Assembly (NCBI RefSeq): GCF_030272615.1
Contig: NC_081413.1
Location: 20,098,285-20,162,284, forward strand
Source of the DNA: Cryptomeria japonica
Lineage: Eukaryota > Streptophyta > Pinopsida > Cupressales > Cupressaceae
DNA length: 64,000 nucleotides
Direction: 5' to 3'
Shown here: positions 46,020 to 57,747 of the stretch, one piece after another
Layout: every line of letters starts with the position of its first letter
How positions within the stretch are numbered: the stretch's first letter is position 1
Notes under the pieces: generated by a model
Database searches by the model: none
The model's input: only the letters and a program-made list of their open reading frames with translations
Told to the model about the DNA's origin: nothing
Position numbers and translations under genes: made by a program

Positions 46020-49000
46020 TTGACGCCTTTCGTTCTTGGAAAGAGTCAAGAGGAAGAAACACAAGATGAGGACTTAGCGGAATGGATCTATAAGGATCCC
46101 CTCACCACTGATATACCGCGAGTTACACTTCCTACGGATCAGTATGGCAAAGGTCTCCTCATTATGCAACGAATGGGATATGATGGTCAGAGTGCTTTGG
46201 GATATGGCAAACAAGGACGACATGAACCTCTACTACCAGAATTAAAGCCCAAAGGTAATACAAGCCTAGGCATTGAAAAAGAGATCTTTCCTAAACTCAA
46301 GTTCAAAGGAAAACCCAGCAAACCATTTTGTCCACCTACGGCAAAAAAGATGTCTTTTATCATTAAAGCAGCCTCAAGCACCATCCCAACTGCCCCATCA
46401 AGGCTCAAAACCCCAACACAACTATCACCAATACCAATCATCCCACCAAGCGAACCAGTAATCCCATCAATAGTACCATTAGCAGCGGCAACTGTGTCAA
46501 AACCCGCAGCCACATCTATAGCACCAGCAGTTCCAGCAGAAGCAACTGAGTCAATATTACCGATACTCCCCGTACTAGATTCTTTTATCCCCATCAACCG
46601 CCCTGCAGCACCGATCACTACAAAGGTACATCAACCAATCACACCTGCAGTATTTAACTCAAAAGACATCCCAGTATGGTATAGTAATCGGATGCTGGAA
46701 AGTGACTCAGAGACCGACTCACATGAATGGGAATTTGATTCGGTACAGCTTAATACTTCAGATGAAGAAGACACATCACCACCTCCGCCACGTAAAGACA
46801 TCCTTGTTTACGGAGAAGCACAGATAAAGACCACTTGGGTTCCTGAACTGGAAACATCTTCCACAGACCCTACGTCTCATCCCGCGCCTGATTCTGACAA
46901 GGAGAGTACCATTAACGACCTTCACCATCACGTCTTAAACCTCACTGATACCTCTAACAAAGTTAACCTAATCGATGAAGTAATGCCCATTATCCACCCT
47001 GAACTCATCGAATGGAACCAACCAAATTCCCCATGCCTTGACTTCTTCCAAAACGATGAGGCCATCATTGACTTTTTGGAATTAAGGGATAACCTACCAA
47101 GTGGGGATCACAAAGTTGGATTCGCTATTGAACTTAATAGCGCCGCATACTTCGGGGCGGATGCCAAACCTTTCAGCTGCAAAAATATAACAATAAAACA
47201 TGGATCTTCCAGTGAAAACCACACTGTGGCACTGTTTGATCCAACAAAAGTAAAAAGAAAGAGCATATCCAATGGTGAAAACCTCTCTAAGGCGCCTGAG
47301 GATGAAGGGTTTGGCATTCTCCCTGATAGTACACAACAGGAACGATCAACAATTCTCATAGAGGAAACCAAAGAATACAATGTGGGGACTCCTGGCAATC
47401 CTCATCTCATACATCTGGCATCTCTTCTCACTCCAGAGGAACAACCTAAATTTATAGAGTTCTTTCAACAGCGTCAGATCAACTTTGCATGGTCATATGC
47501 AGACATGCCTGGGCTTGATCCTGATTTAGTCATGCATCACCTTACTGTAGCAGAAGGAGCCAAACCTGTCAAGCAGAAGCTTCGTAAGATGCATCCTCAG
47601 ATTGCAGTGCTAGTCAAAACAGAACTCAAGAAACTCCTAGATGTTGGTTTCGTTAGACCAATTGATTATGCAGAATGGATCTCTAATAGTGTGCCTGTCG
47701 GCAAACCAAAAGGGGGCATCTGCATTTGTACTAACTTCAGAGATCTGAATAAAGCTTGTCCTAAGGATGACTTCCCCCTTCCCAATATTGACATCATAGT
47801 GGATCTAACAGTGGGACATGCCATGCTTTCACTCACGGATGGCTTTTCAGGATACAATCAGATAAAGATCGCACCAGAAGATCAACATAAGACAGCCTTC
47901 ACATGTCCATGGGGCACATATTGCTGGAATGTGATGCCTTTCGGTCTCAAGAATGCAGGAGCAACCTATCAAAGGGCAATGACCACCATCTTCCATGACA
48001 TGATGCATACTATGATGGAAGATTATGTGGATGACTTACTAGCAAAATCACTCACCAGAGAAGGACACCTCCACATCTTAGATAAAATCTTTGATAGACT
48101 GGAACAATACCACGTTCGACTCAACCCCAAGAAATGTGTCTTTGGAGTGACCTCCGGGAAGCTTCTAGGATACATTGTCTCAAGCAAAGGTATTGAGGTC
48201 GATCCAGCCAAGGTTAAGGCAATCATAGACATGCCACCTCCAAAGAATATCAGTCAGCTAAGGACATTACAAGGACAACTTCAATCCATTAGAAGATTCA
48301 TTGCACAATTAGCTGATAAGTGTCACCCATTCACACACCTGCTACATAAGAACATCCGTTTTCAGTGGGATGCTAGATGCCAGCAAGCATTTCAGATGTT
48401 TAAAGACTATCTCATGAATCCACCATTGCTGATGCCACTAGATCCAAGAAGACCGTTGTTACTCTATATCTCAGCAACAAGTGCAGCATTAGGTGTACTA
48501 CTGGCACAACATAATGCGGAAGGAAAAGAGTGTGTTGTTTACTACATTTCTGGCACACTGGTGGGCTATGAACTCAATTACACCCCTATTGAGCGAGCTT
48601 GCCTAGCAATAATCTTAGCAGCCACTAAACTGAGGCACTATCTGTTAAGACACAAGGTACAACTCATTGCAAAGATTGATCCACTCAAGTATTTACTCAG
48701 CAAAGCAGCATTGACAGGCCGTTTGGCCAAATGGGTGATGATTCTAAGTGAATTTGACATTGAGTATGTGGACCATAAAGCTATCAAAGGTCAAGTTATT
48801 GCAGATCAGTTGGCCGATGCACCACTCATGGGCGATCATCCTCTCATTTCCAATTTTCCAGATGAAGAGATATTCATGATCACAACAGCACAACCATGGA
48901 AACTATATTTTGATGGCTCATACATTAGACATGGCTCGGGGGCAGGCATTCTGTTTATCAAACCTCAAGGTGATAGCATCTCGAAGTCTTACAGACTCAC

Positions 49001-49322
49001 ATTTCCATGCACCAACAACATAGCAGAGTATGAAGCCTTGATCACAGGACTCAGGTTAGCCGTACAATGGAAATTACAAGAACTACAAGTATATGGCGAC
49101 TCACAACTGGTCATTCGACAAGCAACAGATGAATATCAGACCAAAGATGATAAACTCGTGCCATATAAGCAAATGGTGGATAACCTAAAGACATCATTTA
49201 CTATTATCACTTTTGAGCAGATACCAAGAGATCAGAATCGAGCTGCAGACGCTATGGCTACCATCGCATCTCTCCTAGATCTTCCACAGAATTCAACACG
49301 CTACGAGTTCTTGGTCGAATAG
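46020..49322 (+). CDS. RT, RNase H and second RNase H of element 2
   Basis: An open stretch of 1100 codons in the gag-pol frame. Its first codon is only the first ATG-like start after a TAG, so it is not a natural protein start. A G-patch-like segment (RMGYDGQSALGYGKQG, residues ~51-66) is followed by a Pro-rich linker. RT begins near residue 520 with DFPLPNID, LTDGFSGYNQI and catalytic YVDD (~667). RNase H covers ~810-935. A second, Tat-type RNase H starts near 959 (LYFDGSY, AEYEAL, YGDSQL, ADAMA), all four acidic positions present. Polymerase and both RNase H active sites look intact. The stretch ends at TAG 49320, after which integrase continues in frame. Confidence 0.93.
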   Translation: MTPFVLGKSQEEETQDEDLAEWIYKDPLTTDIPRVTLPTDQYGKGLLIMQRMGYDGQSALGYGKQGRHEPLLPELKPKGNTSLGIEKEIFPKLKFKGKPSKPFCPPTAKKMSFIIKAASSTIPTAPSRLKTPTQLSPIPIIPPSEPVIPSIVPLAAATVSKPAATSIAPAVPAEATESILPILPVLDSFIPINRPAAPITTKVHQPITPAVFNSKDIPVWYSNRMLESDSETDSHEWEFDSVQLNTSDEEDTSPPPPRKDILVYGEAQIKTTWVPELETSSTDPTSHPAPDSDKESTINDLHHHVLNLTDTSNKVNLIDEVMPIIHPELIEWNQPNSPCLDFFQNDEAIIDFLELRDNLPSGDHKVGFAIELNSAAYFGADAKPFSCKNITIKHGSSSENHTVALFDPTKVKRKSISNGENLSKAPEDEGFGILPDSTQQERSTILIEETKEYNVGTPGNPHLIHLASLLTPEEQPKFIEFFQQRQINFAWSYADMPGLDPDLVMHHLTVAEGAKPVKQKLRKMHPQIAVLVKTELKKLLDVGFVRPIDYAEWISNSVPVGKPKGGICICTNFRDLNKACPKDDFPLPNIDIIVDLTVGHAMLSLTDGFSGYNQIKIAPEDQHKTAFTCPWGTYCWNVMPFGLKNAGATYQRAMTTIFHDMMHTMMEDYVDDLLAKSLTREGHLHILDKIFDRLEQYHVRLNPKKCVFGVTSGKLLGYIVSSKGIEVDPAKVKAIIDMPPPKNISQLRTLQGQLQSIRRFIAQLADKCHPFTHLLHKNIRFQWDARCQQAFQMFKDYLMNPPLLMPLDPRRPLLLYISATSAALGVLLAQHNAEGKECVVYYISGTLVGYELNYTPIERACLAIILAATKLRHYLLRHKVQLIAKIDPLKYLLSKAALTGRLAKWVMILSEFDIEYVDHKAIKGQVIADQLADAPLMGDHPLISNFPDEEIFMITTAQPWKLYFDGSYIRHGSGAGILFIKPQGDSISKSYRLTFPCTNNIAEYEALITGLRLAVQWKLQELQVYGDSQLVIRQATDEYQTKDDKLVPYKQMVDNLKTSFTIITFEQIPRDQNRAADAMATIASLLDLPQNSTRYEFLVE

Positions 49323-50648
49323 CTTTGGATCCCCGCTTATGATATCCCTGAATCCGAGATGATATGTCACCTTGTCGGTTCTGAATCCCCATGGTATGGT
49401 GAGTTCTACACCTATCTCCGCGATCACACCCTTCCTCCCAACCAATCAAATAACCAACGTAAAACCTTCATTCGCCAAACTGCTCGATATACCATTATTG
49501 TCGAAACCCTATACCGTCGTAGTCTTGATGGTACTCTCCTTCGATGTCTGGAACAAGATGAGATAACAAAGGCTTTGGAAGAAGTCCATGAAGGAATTTG
49601 CGGGACTCATTCAAGTGGTCCATCACTAGCTAAGAAACTCCTGCGCAATGGATACTATTGGCCATCTATGGAAAAGGATTCCTACTACTTTGTCAGGAAG
49701 TGCAAGAAATGTCAAGTTCATGGCGACCTGATACATGCACCAGCCTAGGAATTGCAACCAATCACAACACCAAGGCCTTTTTGTCAATGGGGTCTTGACC
49801 TTGTGGGTAAGATTCATCCATCTTCATCTAATGGCCATAAATTCATTATTACCGCCACCGAATATTTCACAAAGTGGATCGAAGCTATTCCACTTACCCA
49901 AGTCACTGGCAAGCAGATCGCCTCATTCATCCTCAACTACATCATCTGTCAGTATGGTGTACCCATGTCCATCATCACAGATAACGGTCTTCCTTTCAAA
50001 AATCAGGATGTCCGTGAACTTTGTGAGAAATTTCACATCCATCACTGCTTTTCCACCCCTTATTACCCACAAGGCAATGGTCAGGCTGAAGCATCCAATA
50101 AAAACATATTGAGAATCCTAAAGAAGACAGTCAATGATGCCGGCCATGATTGGCATGTTCAACTAAATCCAGCGCTATGGGCATATCGAACTAGCATTCG
50201 AACCCCTACAGGTGCAACTCCTTATTCATTAGTCTATGGTGTAGAAGCTATCTTGCCTATTGAGGTCGAGATACCATAATTACGGGTTTCCTTGCATAAT
50301 CTGATAGATGACGAAGCATATAGAGTATCCTGTCTTTAGGACTTAGAGTTACTTGATGAGAAGCGACAAGCTGCATACAATCATCTCAAAGCCTATCAGC
50401 AGCGCATGAGCATAAGCTACAATCACCGAGTTAGACCTCGTACATTTGAGGTAGGTGATCTTGTTCTACGAGAGAATCCTCGCATTCAACCAAACAGAGA
50501 ACATCAGGGTAAGTTTGAATCAAACTGGCTAGGCCCATATATTGTCACTGCTATGTTCGGGTCCAGGGCATATCAATTGGCTACATCAGAAGGAGAACCA
50601 TTAACAGATCCAATCAACAGCATGCACCTAAAACGGTTTTATACCTAA
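49323..50648 (+). pseudogene. Integrase of element 2, interrupted by stops
   Basis: In frame with RT. The HHCC zinc domain is at 49580-49720 (HEGICGTH..., CKKC). The catalytic core has its three acidic residues in WGLDLVG, ITDNGLPF and GQAEASNK. The C-terminal chromatin/DNA-binding part shows VGDLVLRE and KFESNWLGPYIV and ends at TAA 50646-50648. Internal stops: TAG 49746, TAA 50277 and TAG 50337. The core itself is whole (49752-50279) and catalytic residues are unchanged. Confidence 0.9.
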
Positions 50649-53227
50649 GGTGTACAAAGCATCAGGCTCCCCTACATACCAGAAAATACCAAAAACATTC
50701 AGAAAAATGTCCTGAAGAAAATACAAAAACATTCAAAAAAGTAAAGAAGAATCATGCATCCAAACGGTGAACAACCACTCCGGTGGCACCTTGGGTAAGT
50801 ACGATGGTGAAAACCTAGCAAACAGGCGCCACTCGTAAAGGCTATGGCTCCATTGTCTTTCAGACTTGTTGTGATCACATCCACTTCATACATACATCCA
50901 TCCATCCAAAACCATGGCTTGTTATTTCTCTGCAATTATGATAGTACTCCATACATCTTGTATCCCGCTTTTTCATAGTCATGTCTAAAAACTGGGGGCA
51001 ATGCCCTTAACCTATTGATGGAAGTGGATTCTACGTTGTCTTATGATTCATTAAGTTCTTCATTCAAAAACAATACAAAATACCAAAAACATTGGAAAAT
51101 ATCTCATCAAAATACCAAAAACATTCAAAAACAATTCAAAATCCAAAAACATCGGAAAACATCGAAAATCACACTAAAACATGGCAACACCTTGTACATA
51201 CTCATCCATGCAGATACCAAAACAAACATTTGACAAAATACTCACACAATGACCACTTATCAATCGACCACACAATCAACATCAAGACTCAAAACTGTCT
51301 TCAACAAGGATGCATCCTTCCTTACCAAAACAAAGACAAAAGTGACGTGTTCTTTGACAAGAAAATTATGTTAAGCTATCAAATACTTGGTTGATTTGTG
51401 AGTACAATCATTCGTTTATCTATATCGGGATATTTCAGCATTGTTTTGTATCGTTTGCGCATTATTTCCGATGAAGTTCTGGGGCATGTACTAATGGTGT
51501 CTACGTGGGAAGTTCACCAAGCTGCGTAATCTTATGCAAATACAGTCATAGATCATTACGACTTGCTGACTACAACGTATACCTCAACCATATGGGCATG
51601 AACCATTACCAAGGATCCATATTCTTTATTCTTTATGTATATATTGTTTGTTTGCAGGTACAATTCTCTTTCTTTGGTTCCTCCTACCTCATCCAAACTG
51701 GATAAAGGTTTTATCTCTTATTACGGTATGCACTTGTCTCAAGATATGATCAGCCTAAGATCAAGGAGGACGATCCAATTCATGCATGAACGACGATAAT
51801 CCTTGTCTGTTCCGCAAGCAATACTCTGGTCGACTTGACCCTTATATCAAGTCGTTTGTATTAACTTGCTATATAAAATCCATGAAAGGAATACTCAGGT
51901 CATCTTGAATCATTATGTCAAGATGCTTGTATTCTCTTCCAACATTTTAAAGCTCAATGATGAAAACAGAGCACTATGGATTGTCATTTCATCTCATCTG
52001 TTTATATATTGCATTCCATTGCATATCACCCATTCATTCATTCATATATAGGTTTTATATGCAAAAGTGACCATAAAAGCTGGTCTTGGATACAATCATG
52101 ACCGAGTACTCTGATACATCATCAGTGCATCATCCAAAGTCTTAAAAAACCTTGCATTCCTCATGGTCATATCATCATCGCACTTAGTTGCATCTTGCAT
52201 TAAGTACATTCATGTCATTTTTACCTTTACATTGCATATAGTTCATTTTGGACATTAGTTTTCATTAAAACATTTGCATCATTGCATCAATCATAAATAG
52301 TTAGATTCATTCGTGGGATTAAATTGTCTTTGATTATATTAAGCCATTTACTATGCATTCCTTTAGTGACAGTTATCCATTATCATTTTATTTATCCTTT
52401 ATCATTTATTATTGTATACATTCATTTACTCATTTAGTAAAAAAAGTGCATTCATTCATCCATTAACTACGTATCTTATTATGCTCATTTTTAGGATTCA
52501 TTCACATCGCATTCATTATCCTCTTTTTAATTGCTTTAAGGTGCAGTTATTACAACCATGAGTTATAATATCATCACATTATCATTTATACTTAAATCAT
52601 ATTTAAGCATTTAAAATCATAAAATCCACTTGTTTATAAAACATTGGTTCATAATATTTCATATCCATTATATATATGCATTCATTTAAACATTATCATA
52701 TAAACATTTGTACTTTACATTTTGTTTATCCATATTTATTCATCTACAAACATCTAGATGCATATCCATACATAACATCATTCATTCGACCATTGCATTA
52801 ACATCATCACATAAATCATCTCATCATTATATTAAAATAGGAAACACCAAAATCCTGTTCATAAATTATCATAAGCATACATCATCATCATGGCATTACA
52901 TACATAAAGCATTACATCAAAAATCAAAACAAATCATACATATATAAACCTGCATTCATATGTCAGTATCGTCATAAAAACATGCATATAAGAAACATCT
53001 CATCAAATGCATACATATACACACATCCATCTAAGCAATCACTCATCATCCTGCATAAACATCCATACATAATCAAATGCATATCATCAAAATATGGGAT
53101 CTCCTCATATATCTCATCTCATATATCAGAGTACAATGAAGTCTACAAAATCGGCTACCAAGAGCCATCCAAGATATAGTCCAAAAAATAAACAATGATA
53201 CAAATACATATATGCATAAATGCTCTC
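50649..53227 (+). other. Element 2 spacer between pol and the antisense gene
   Basis: Non-coding. Holds the block conserved with element 1 (50789-50839), a CTGGGGGCAA motif (50990), A-rich CCAAAAACATT repeats (50688-50745, 51080-51180) and a long AT-rich tract with many CATTCAT and ATCAT runs (51980-53210). No ORF with a recognisable domain was found. Confidence 0.6.
50789..50839 (+). other. Conserved non-coding block after pol, element 2
   Basis: Counterpart of 7629-7679, with the core GAAAACCTAGCAAACAGGCG. It lies ~140 bp after the integrase stop, as the element 1 block lies ~260 bp after its ORF. Confidence 0.7.
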
Positions 53228-55944
53228 TCAAATGCCACTCTGGCCAGATGCTGACCCAACACCTCCCCCTACTCCACCACTAGTGCCTGCACCCCCTGAT
53301 CCATCTCTCCGTGGAGGCCTCATCGAACCACCACTCCCTCCTGCATCCCCTGATCTCTCCCGCCTCAAAGGACCCATCACTCCCCCACTGCTCTGCATCC
53401 TCTGCGATCGCTCTGATCTAGTCTGCCGCATCTGAGTATAACTGAGAGCTCGCTGACTCACTGGCACAACCTGCTCATACAAACCCCGCCAGTACTCTAT
53501 CTCAGCCTGTGCTCGGTCAAACTGCCTCATCACCTCCCCTGTAGGCCCCTGTGCTCCTACTCCAACCCGGACTCTCTCCTGCAGCTCCGCCAATCTCTCC
53601 ACTACAGTATCTCTCTCTCGCAGCACCACCGTCAGCTCTGACTCCCGTGCAAATAGCTGCACATCCCTAGCTGCCACCTCCAAATCCTCTATCCGGGTTT
53701 GCAAGTGCACTATGATGTGATCCCGCAGATCTCTAGTGGCTCCCTCCCCGGTGTCCATAGCTGCCTCCCCTACACCTCCCTCTCCAGTAGTCCCCTCCCC
53801 TCTGTCCATCGGGATCTCCCTCTCCATCCCCCTCCCACTCAGCTGAACTCCTCTCGGTATCAATGGTCCCTGGGATATCTGTAAAGGCAGTCCACCTCTC
53901 CCTCTCTGCTGGCTCCGCATCCCCAATCCTCCACCTCCACCTCCTCCACCTCCACTACCTCCATCTCCTCCACCTCCTCCACCTCCACCTCCTCCTCCTC
54001 CATCTCCTCGATCTCCTGCCCTCCTCCGTCTCCATCCCCTCTCATCCTCAAACGCTGGGATCGGCTCTGCTGGATCCGATATCTGTGGGATCGGGTGTGC
54101 CGCCCGGTACTGCGTATACTCCTCTGTCACCCCTGCATCAACGACCCTCGGTCGTAGGTCCCATGGCCTCACCTGCAGTGTCCGAAACTCTTCCAGTGCC
54201 TGATCATAAGGTAGCACTGGACCCCATGCATACCTCTCTCGAATAACCCGCGCATACTCTCCAGATCCGCTAGGCAGTCCCTGCTGCCGGCCAAACTGCC
54301 TCATCACTCTCCGAGGCACCTGTCTCTCTACATGGTATGAGGTCCTTCTAATGAGGAATCGGGTCATGAAGACATAAGGTAGTGCCTCTGCGTCATCATC
54401 CCATGGCTCACACTCCAAGTATGGTCGCCATATCACTGCATCCAGGTCATCCAATGCCCGTCGCCACCACTCTAACTTCCCCAAGTGGGGCTGACTCATC
54501 ATGCTGCTGTACATAAACATGTACGGCTGATCCACTGCGTGGAATCTCAGACTCACTGGTCGAGTCACTAGTAGGTGCTCCCACGCCCAAATATGTAGCA
54601 GCGTCATGCCCACTGCTAAGGAACCCCTCCCCCGGTATACTACCTCATGGAGCTCCTGATACATGTGCGCCAACACGCACGAACCCCATGCAAATCGGGT
54701 CCCCTCGGTCATCATCATCTCGATAACCTGTCCCCATCCCATCGCCAACCCATGTGACCGCCTATCTGGACACAACAGTCCTCCCATGATCCCTGACAAA
54801 ACTGCTGGAAGTGGCTCATATAGTGCCGCTATATCCTCCCACGCGATCGAGTCATCATCAATATATACATCCTCATCAAAAATCCTCTGCACTGCCACTG
54901 TCCCCCAGGATCTATCGTATGTGACCAACTCTCCTCGAATCGGAATCCGTAGGATGCGCCACACATCTTCTAGCGTCATGGTCATCTCCCCCTATGCCAA
55001 ATGAAAGGTGCACGTCTCACTGTGCCACCGCTCTGCTAATGTTGTGATCAATCCATGATTCATACGAATCACGGACATGTGCATCACCTCGTATAATCCA
55101 GTCGTGGCAATGCAGTCTATCTCCGCCTGAATCAATCAGTCCCGCAACCCCTGTGTCGCAGGATGGCGCTCGCGTAACTGCAACACGCGCAGATCCTCCT
55201 GCACATGGAAATTCATCAATCACCATCAGTTGTTTTGTTTTCAAACTTTCTTAAGTTTAAACCTAGACTATCAACAGATACTTTAATCAAGTATCTTCAG
55301 GTCTCAACAGGTAAGCAATCATGGTCACCTAGACTTCAACAGGCATTTATCCTAACATATGACCTAAGTCTCATCAGGCTGCTATGGTTCAAAACAACTC
55401 CCACTTCACATCGCCAACCATCCCTCATTGGCATCAAGGAATTAGTCTTTATTCAAACTGGGGCATCTCTTTATCCTAAGGCAAAAGTGCTATTTTACCA
55501 ACACCAGCGCTAGTTTCCAAACAATAGCGCTACAACCCTAACAACAACGCTCAATCAGCTATACCATAGCGCTACAACTACAAAAGTGCTAAATCAACTA
55601 CGCAATAGCGCTACTTGACATCAATAGCACTCAATTAAGCCCTCAATAGCGCTAGAAGTGCAAAAGCACTAAAACTTGCATTCAATAGCGCTAATGCAAA
55701 GCAAAAGTGCTCAAACAAGGGGACAATAGCGCTATTGCGGCACAATAGCACTAGTTTATGGAGCAAAAGCGCCAAAACCATTGTTCCAGCGCTCTTGCTC
55801 CGACTTGACTTGGACTCAGCTAAAAACCTATCAAAAATGCACAAAAATTAAGTTTTCAAATTTGCGTACCGTTGGCCCGTAGTCATCTGGGCGCTGGAGC
55901 CGTCAGACTCGCTCGAATCTGTGCTCGGTGATTGGAATCGGCAT
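53228..55944 (-). pseudogene. Antisense plant mobile domain (PMD) gene inside element 2
   Basis: Two exons on the minus strand. Exon 1 is 55944-55870 (ATG, 25 codons, phase 0). The intron is 55869-55199, with donor GTACGC and acceptor TTTCCATGTGCAG. Exon 2 is 55198-53228. Exon 2 opens with the canonical PMD start: ATTGLYEVMHMS, ITTLAERWHSETCTFHLA, then GEMTMTLEDVWRILRIPIRGELV. It continues for ~310 residues with WAWEHLLVTRP and WRPYLECEPWDDD. A Gly-rich run follows (near 53930-54010), then a coiled coil (~53560-53710) and a Ser/Arg/Gly tail. Three in-frame stops break it: TGA 55905-55903, TGA 55138-55136 and TAG 54994-54992. The last 585 codons after the final stop are fully open. PMD proteins (MAIN/MAIL type) act in the nucleus in gene and transposon silencing; PMD ORFs are known from plant transposons. 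Confidence 0.85.
55505..55800 (-). repeat. Inverted AGCGCT array within the antisense intron
   Basis: About 15 copies of CAATAGCGCT-like units (some decayed to AGTGCT or AGCACT). These are the reverse complement of the leader array. The perfect palindrome CAATAGCGCTATTG is at 55724-55737. All lie inside the intron of the PMD gene. Confidence 0.85.
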
Positions 55945-56028
55945 CTTAGCTGCTGCTTGCTCCTCCAAACGTCACTATCAGAGCTCTCGTTTTCAACTGG
56001 TCGTGGTCACAAATGATCCTGTTTTCAC

Positions 56029-56038
56029 CCCATTTATA
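56029..56038 (-). promoter_or_regulatory. Antisense TATA box of the PMD gene
   Basis: Minus-strand TATAAATGGG, ~90 bp upstream of the antisense ATG and ~320 bp inside the 3' LTR border. It is identical to the decamer in element 1. Confidence 0.65.
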
Positions 56039-56341
56039 CCCTTCGTTGTCACCGTAACTTCTCCCTGCTCACCGCCGTGGTCTCCGTGAACTTCTCGAGC
56101 CCCCCATTTCTCCATGTTTGTCCCGTTTTCTTCTATTTTTCACTCGTATGGCTAACTTTTTCTCTTCTACCACCTCGCCAATTTTCATTCTTTTTCGAGA
56201 GATCGCCCGATTTTTCGAATTTTTTTTTTTTTCGGCCCATCTCTCGAGGGGGCATACCACCCATTAAATTTACATTTTATGGGGCAATTTCTTTATACCA
56301 ATTTTTCTTTCTTTGAAACAATGCGATAAACCGCACCGTCT

Positions 56342-56355
56342 CAAAGAGGGGCAAA
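56342..56355 (+). promoter_or_regulatory. Polypurine tract, element 2
   Basis: CAAAGAGGGGCAAA immediately before the 3' LTR. It matches the tract of element 1 with one base fewer. Confidence 0.8.
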
Positions 56356-57742
56356 TGTAGTCACACAAATCTGTCCAGCTTAATTAAATAAATATTCACT
56401 ATTTATTTGATTAAAAATCCACTAGCCATCAATTAATTAAATTAATATTTAATTAATTCATCTCCAAACATTCTTCTATTAATTAAATAAATTATTCAAT
56501 TTATTTTAATTAATTCATTAAACCAAATTCAAATCAATTAAATAAATAAAATCTATTTATTTAATAAAATCCCCTTTTCCTCTTTTAAATAAATTAAATA
56601 AAACATTTATTTAATTCATTATCCCCACCCCACTTGCATTTTCCTACAAATGCAACTTGCACACATTTATTAGAATAAATAAATTTTTATTTTAAATAAA
56701 ATCTTATTTTCCCTCACCCACCAAATCCACTTGCAAAATCTAATCCCCTTCTAGATTCTTCTAACCCCTTCCTAATTAGCCTAATCCATCCCCTAATTAT
56801 TGTCACATTCCTAAGCAAAATGGAGTCACTTCTCAAAGACTCAAAAGTCTTTGAAAAGCATTTAATGCTTTGTGTGTTCAACAAATTAACCCCCAAAGTC
56901 TTCCAAGACCACTAATGGCTCTTACATGACCATTTATGGCTCTTACATAACCATTTATAGTTATTTCAAACTTGTCCCCCCAAACATTTATTGTTTTGAC
57001 CATATTCATCCATTTCACATTTGCACAAGAGTTTATCCATTGGATAAAAGCTTTATTCTTTGAATAAAGAGTTTATTCATTCAACCAACCTTGACTTTAA
57101 TTCCCAAGGTCATATCAGGCATTTAATGCTTATTCTCTCCCCTCTCAACCTATCTCACATTGACACTTGTCATTCTGGGATTGGGTTGAAAGCCCTCACA
57201 TGGATTTGAAATCATTCAATCCTGACCCTTGTTGAGATTACTCAATCTCAACCATCCATTGCTCCATTTTTCCTATAAATAGAGCCCATTTCTTCATAAT
57301 CCAGATCCTGAAAACTTGTATGCATTTAAGCTATAGACATTTTAAGAGAGCATTTTAGCATAAGCAATCTAATATCTTGTTATTTTGGTGAAAATATATC
57401 ATTTTAGCATCAATAGCATAGTATTAGCTTTTCATTTCACATTTAGAGCTATACTACAAACTCAATCCTCCATAAGCATCCATAGTGCAAAAAGCTGCTG
57501 AGAGCTACACTATTTTGGAACTTGGAGAGGAGAGGAACAAGGGAGAAAAAAACTAAGAGCATGTTAGGAGGTATTTGGAGATGCCTCATCATGTTTGCTT
57601 TGATAGTTAAATATGCTTTCATGTTTTTAGTATCTCTCTTGATATGCCTGTTTAGATTAGTCTTTGATTAAATAACACTAACGGTTTCGTGTCTTTTGTG
57701 TTATTTGTCATTTGCTAATCTTGTCCATTTAGGAGGGCATCA
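56356..57742 (+). repeat. Element 2 3' LTR
   Basis: 1387 bp, about 99.2% identical to the 5' LTR by my count (11 substitutions, 9 of them transitions, and one indel). TATA at 57274-57282. Followed by the target duplication CAATG. Confidence 0.95.
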
Positions 57743-57747
57743 CAATG

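Larger units (their letters stand above)
39327..57742 (+). mobile_element. Element 2: complete Tat-lineage Ty3/gypsy retrotransposon, 18.4 kb
   Basis: LTRs of 1386 and 1387 bp bracket a 15.6-kb interior and are flanked by the perfect 5-bp duplication CAATG (39322-39326, 57743-57747). Order: primer site, leader with AGCGCT array, gag, protease, RT, RNase H, second RNase H, integrase, non-coding spacer, antisense PMD gene, polypurine tract. A second RNase H between the first and integrase is the hallmark of the Tat lineage. The LTRs differ at about 11 substitutions and one indel (~0.8%), so insertion seems recent, yet gag-pol has 11 in-frame stops and one frameshift. Confidence 0.95.

Noticed and set aside
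53863-54246. 127-codon Leu/His-rich plus-strand ORF
   Set aside because: It is antisense to the Gly-rich part of the PMD gene, whose GGN codons read as CC-rich Leu/His/Pro codons.
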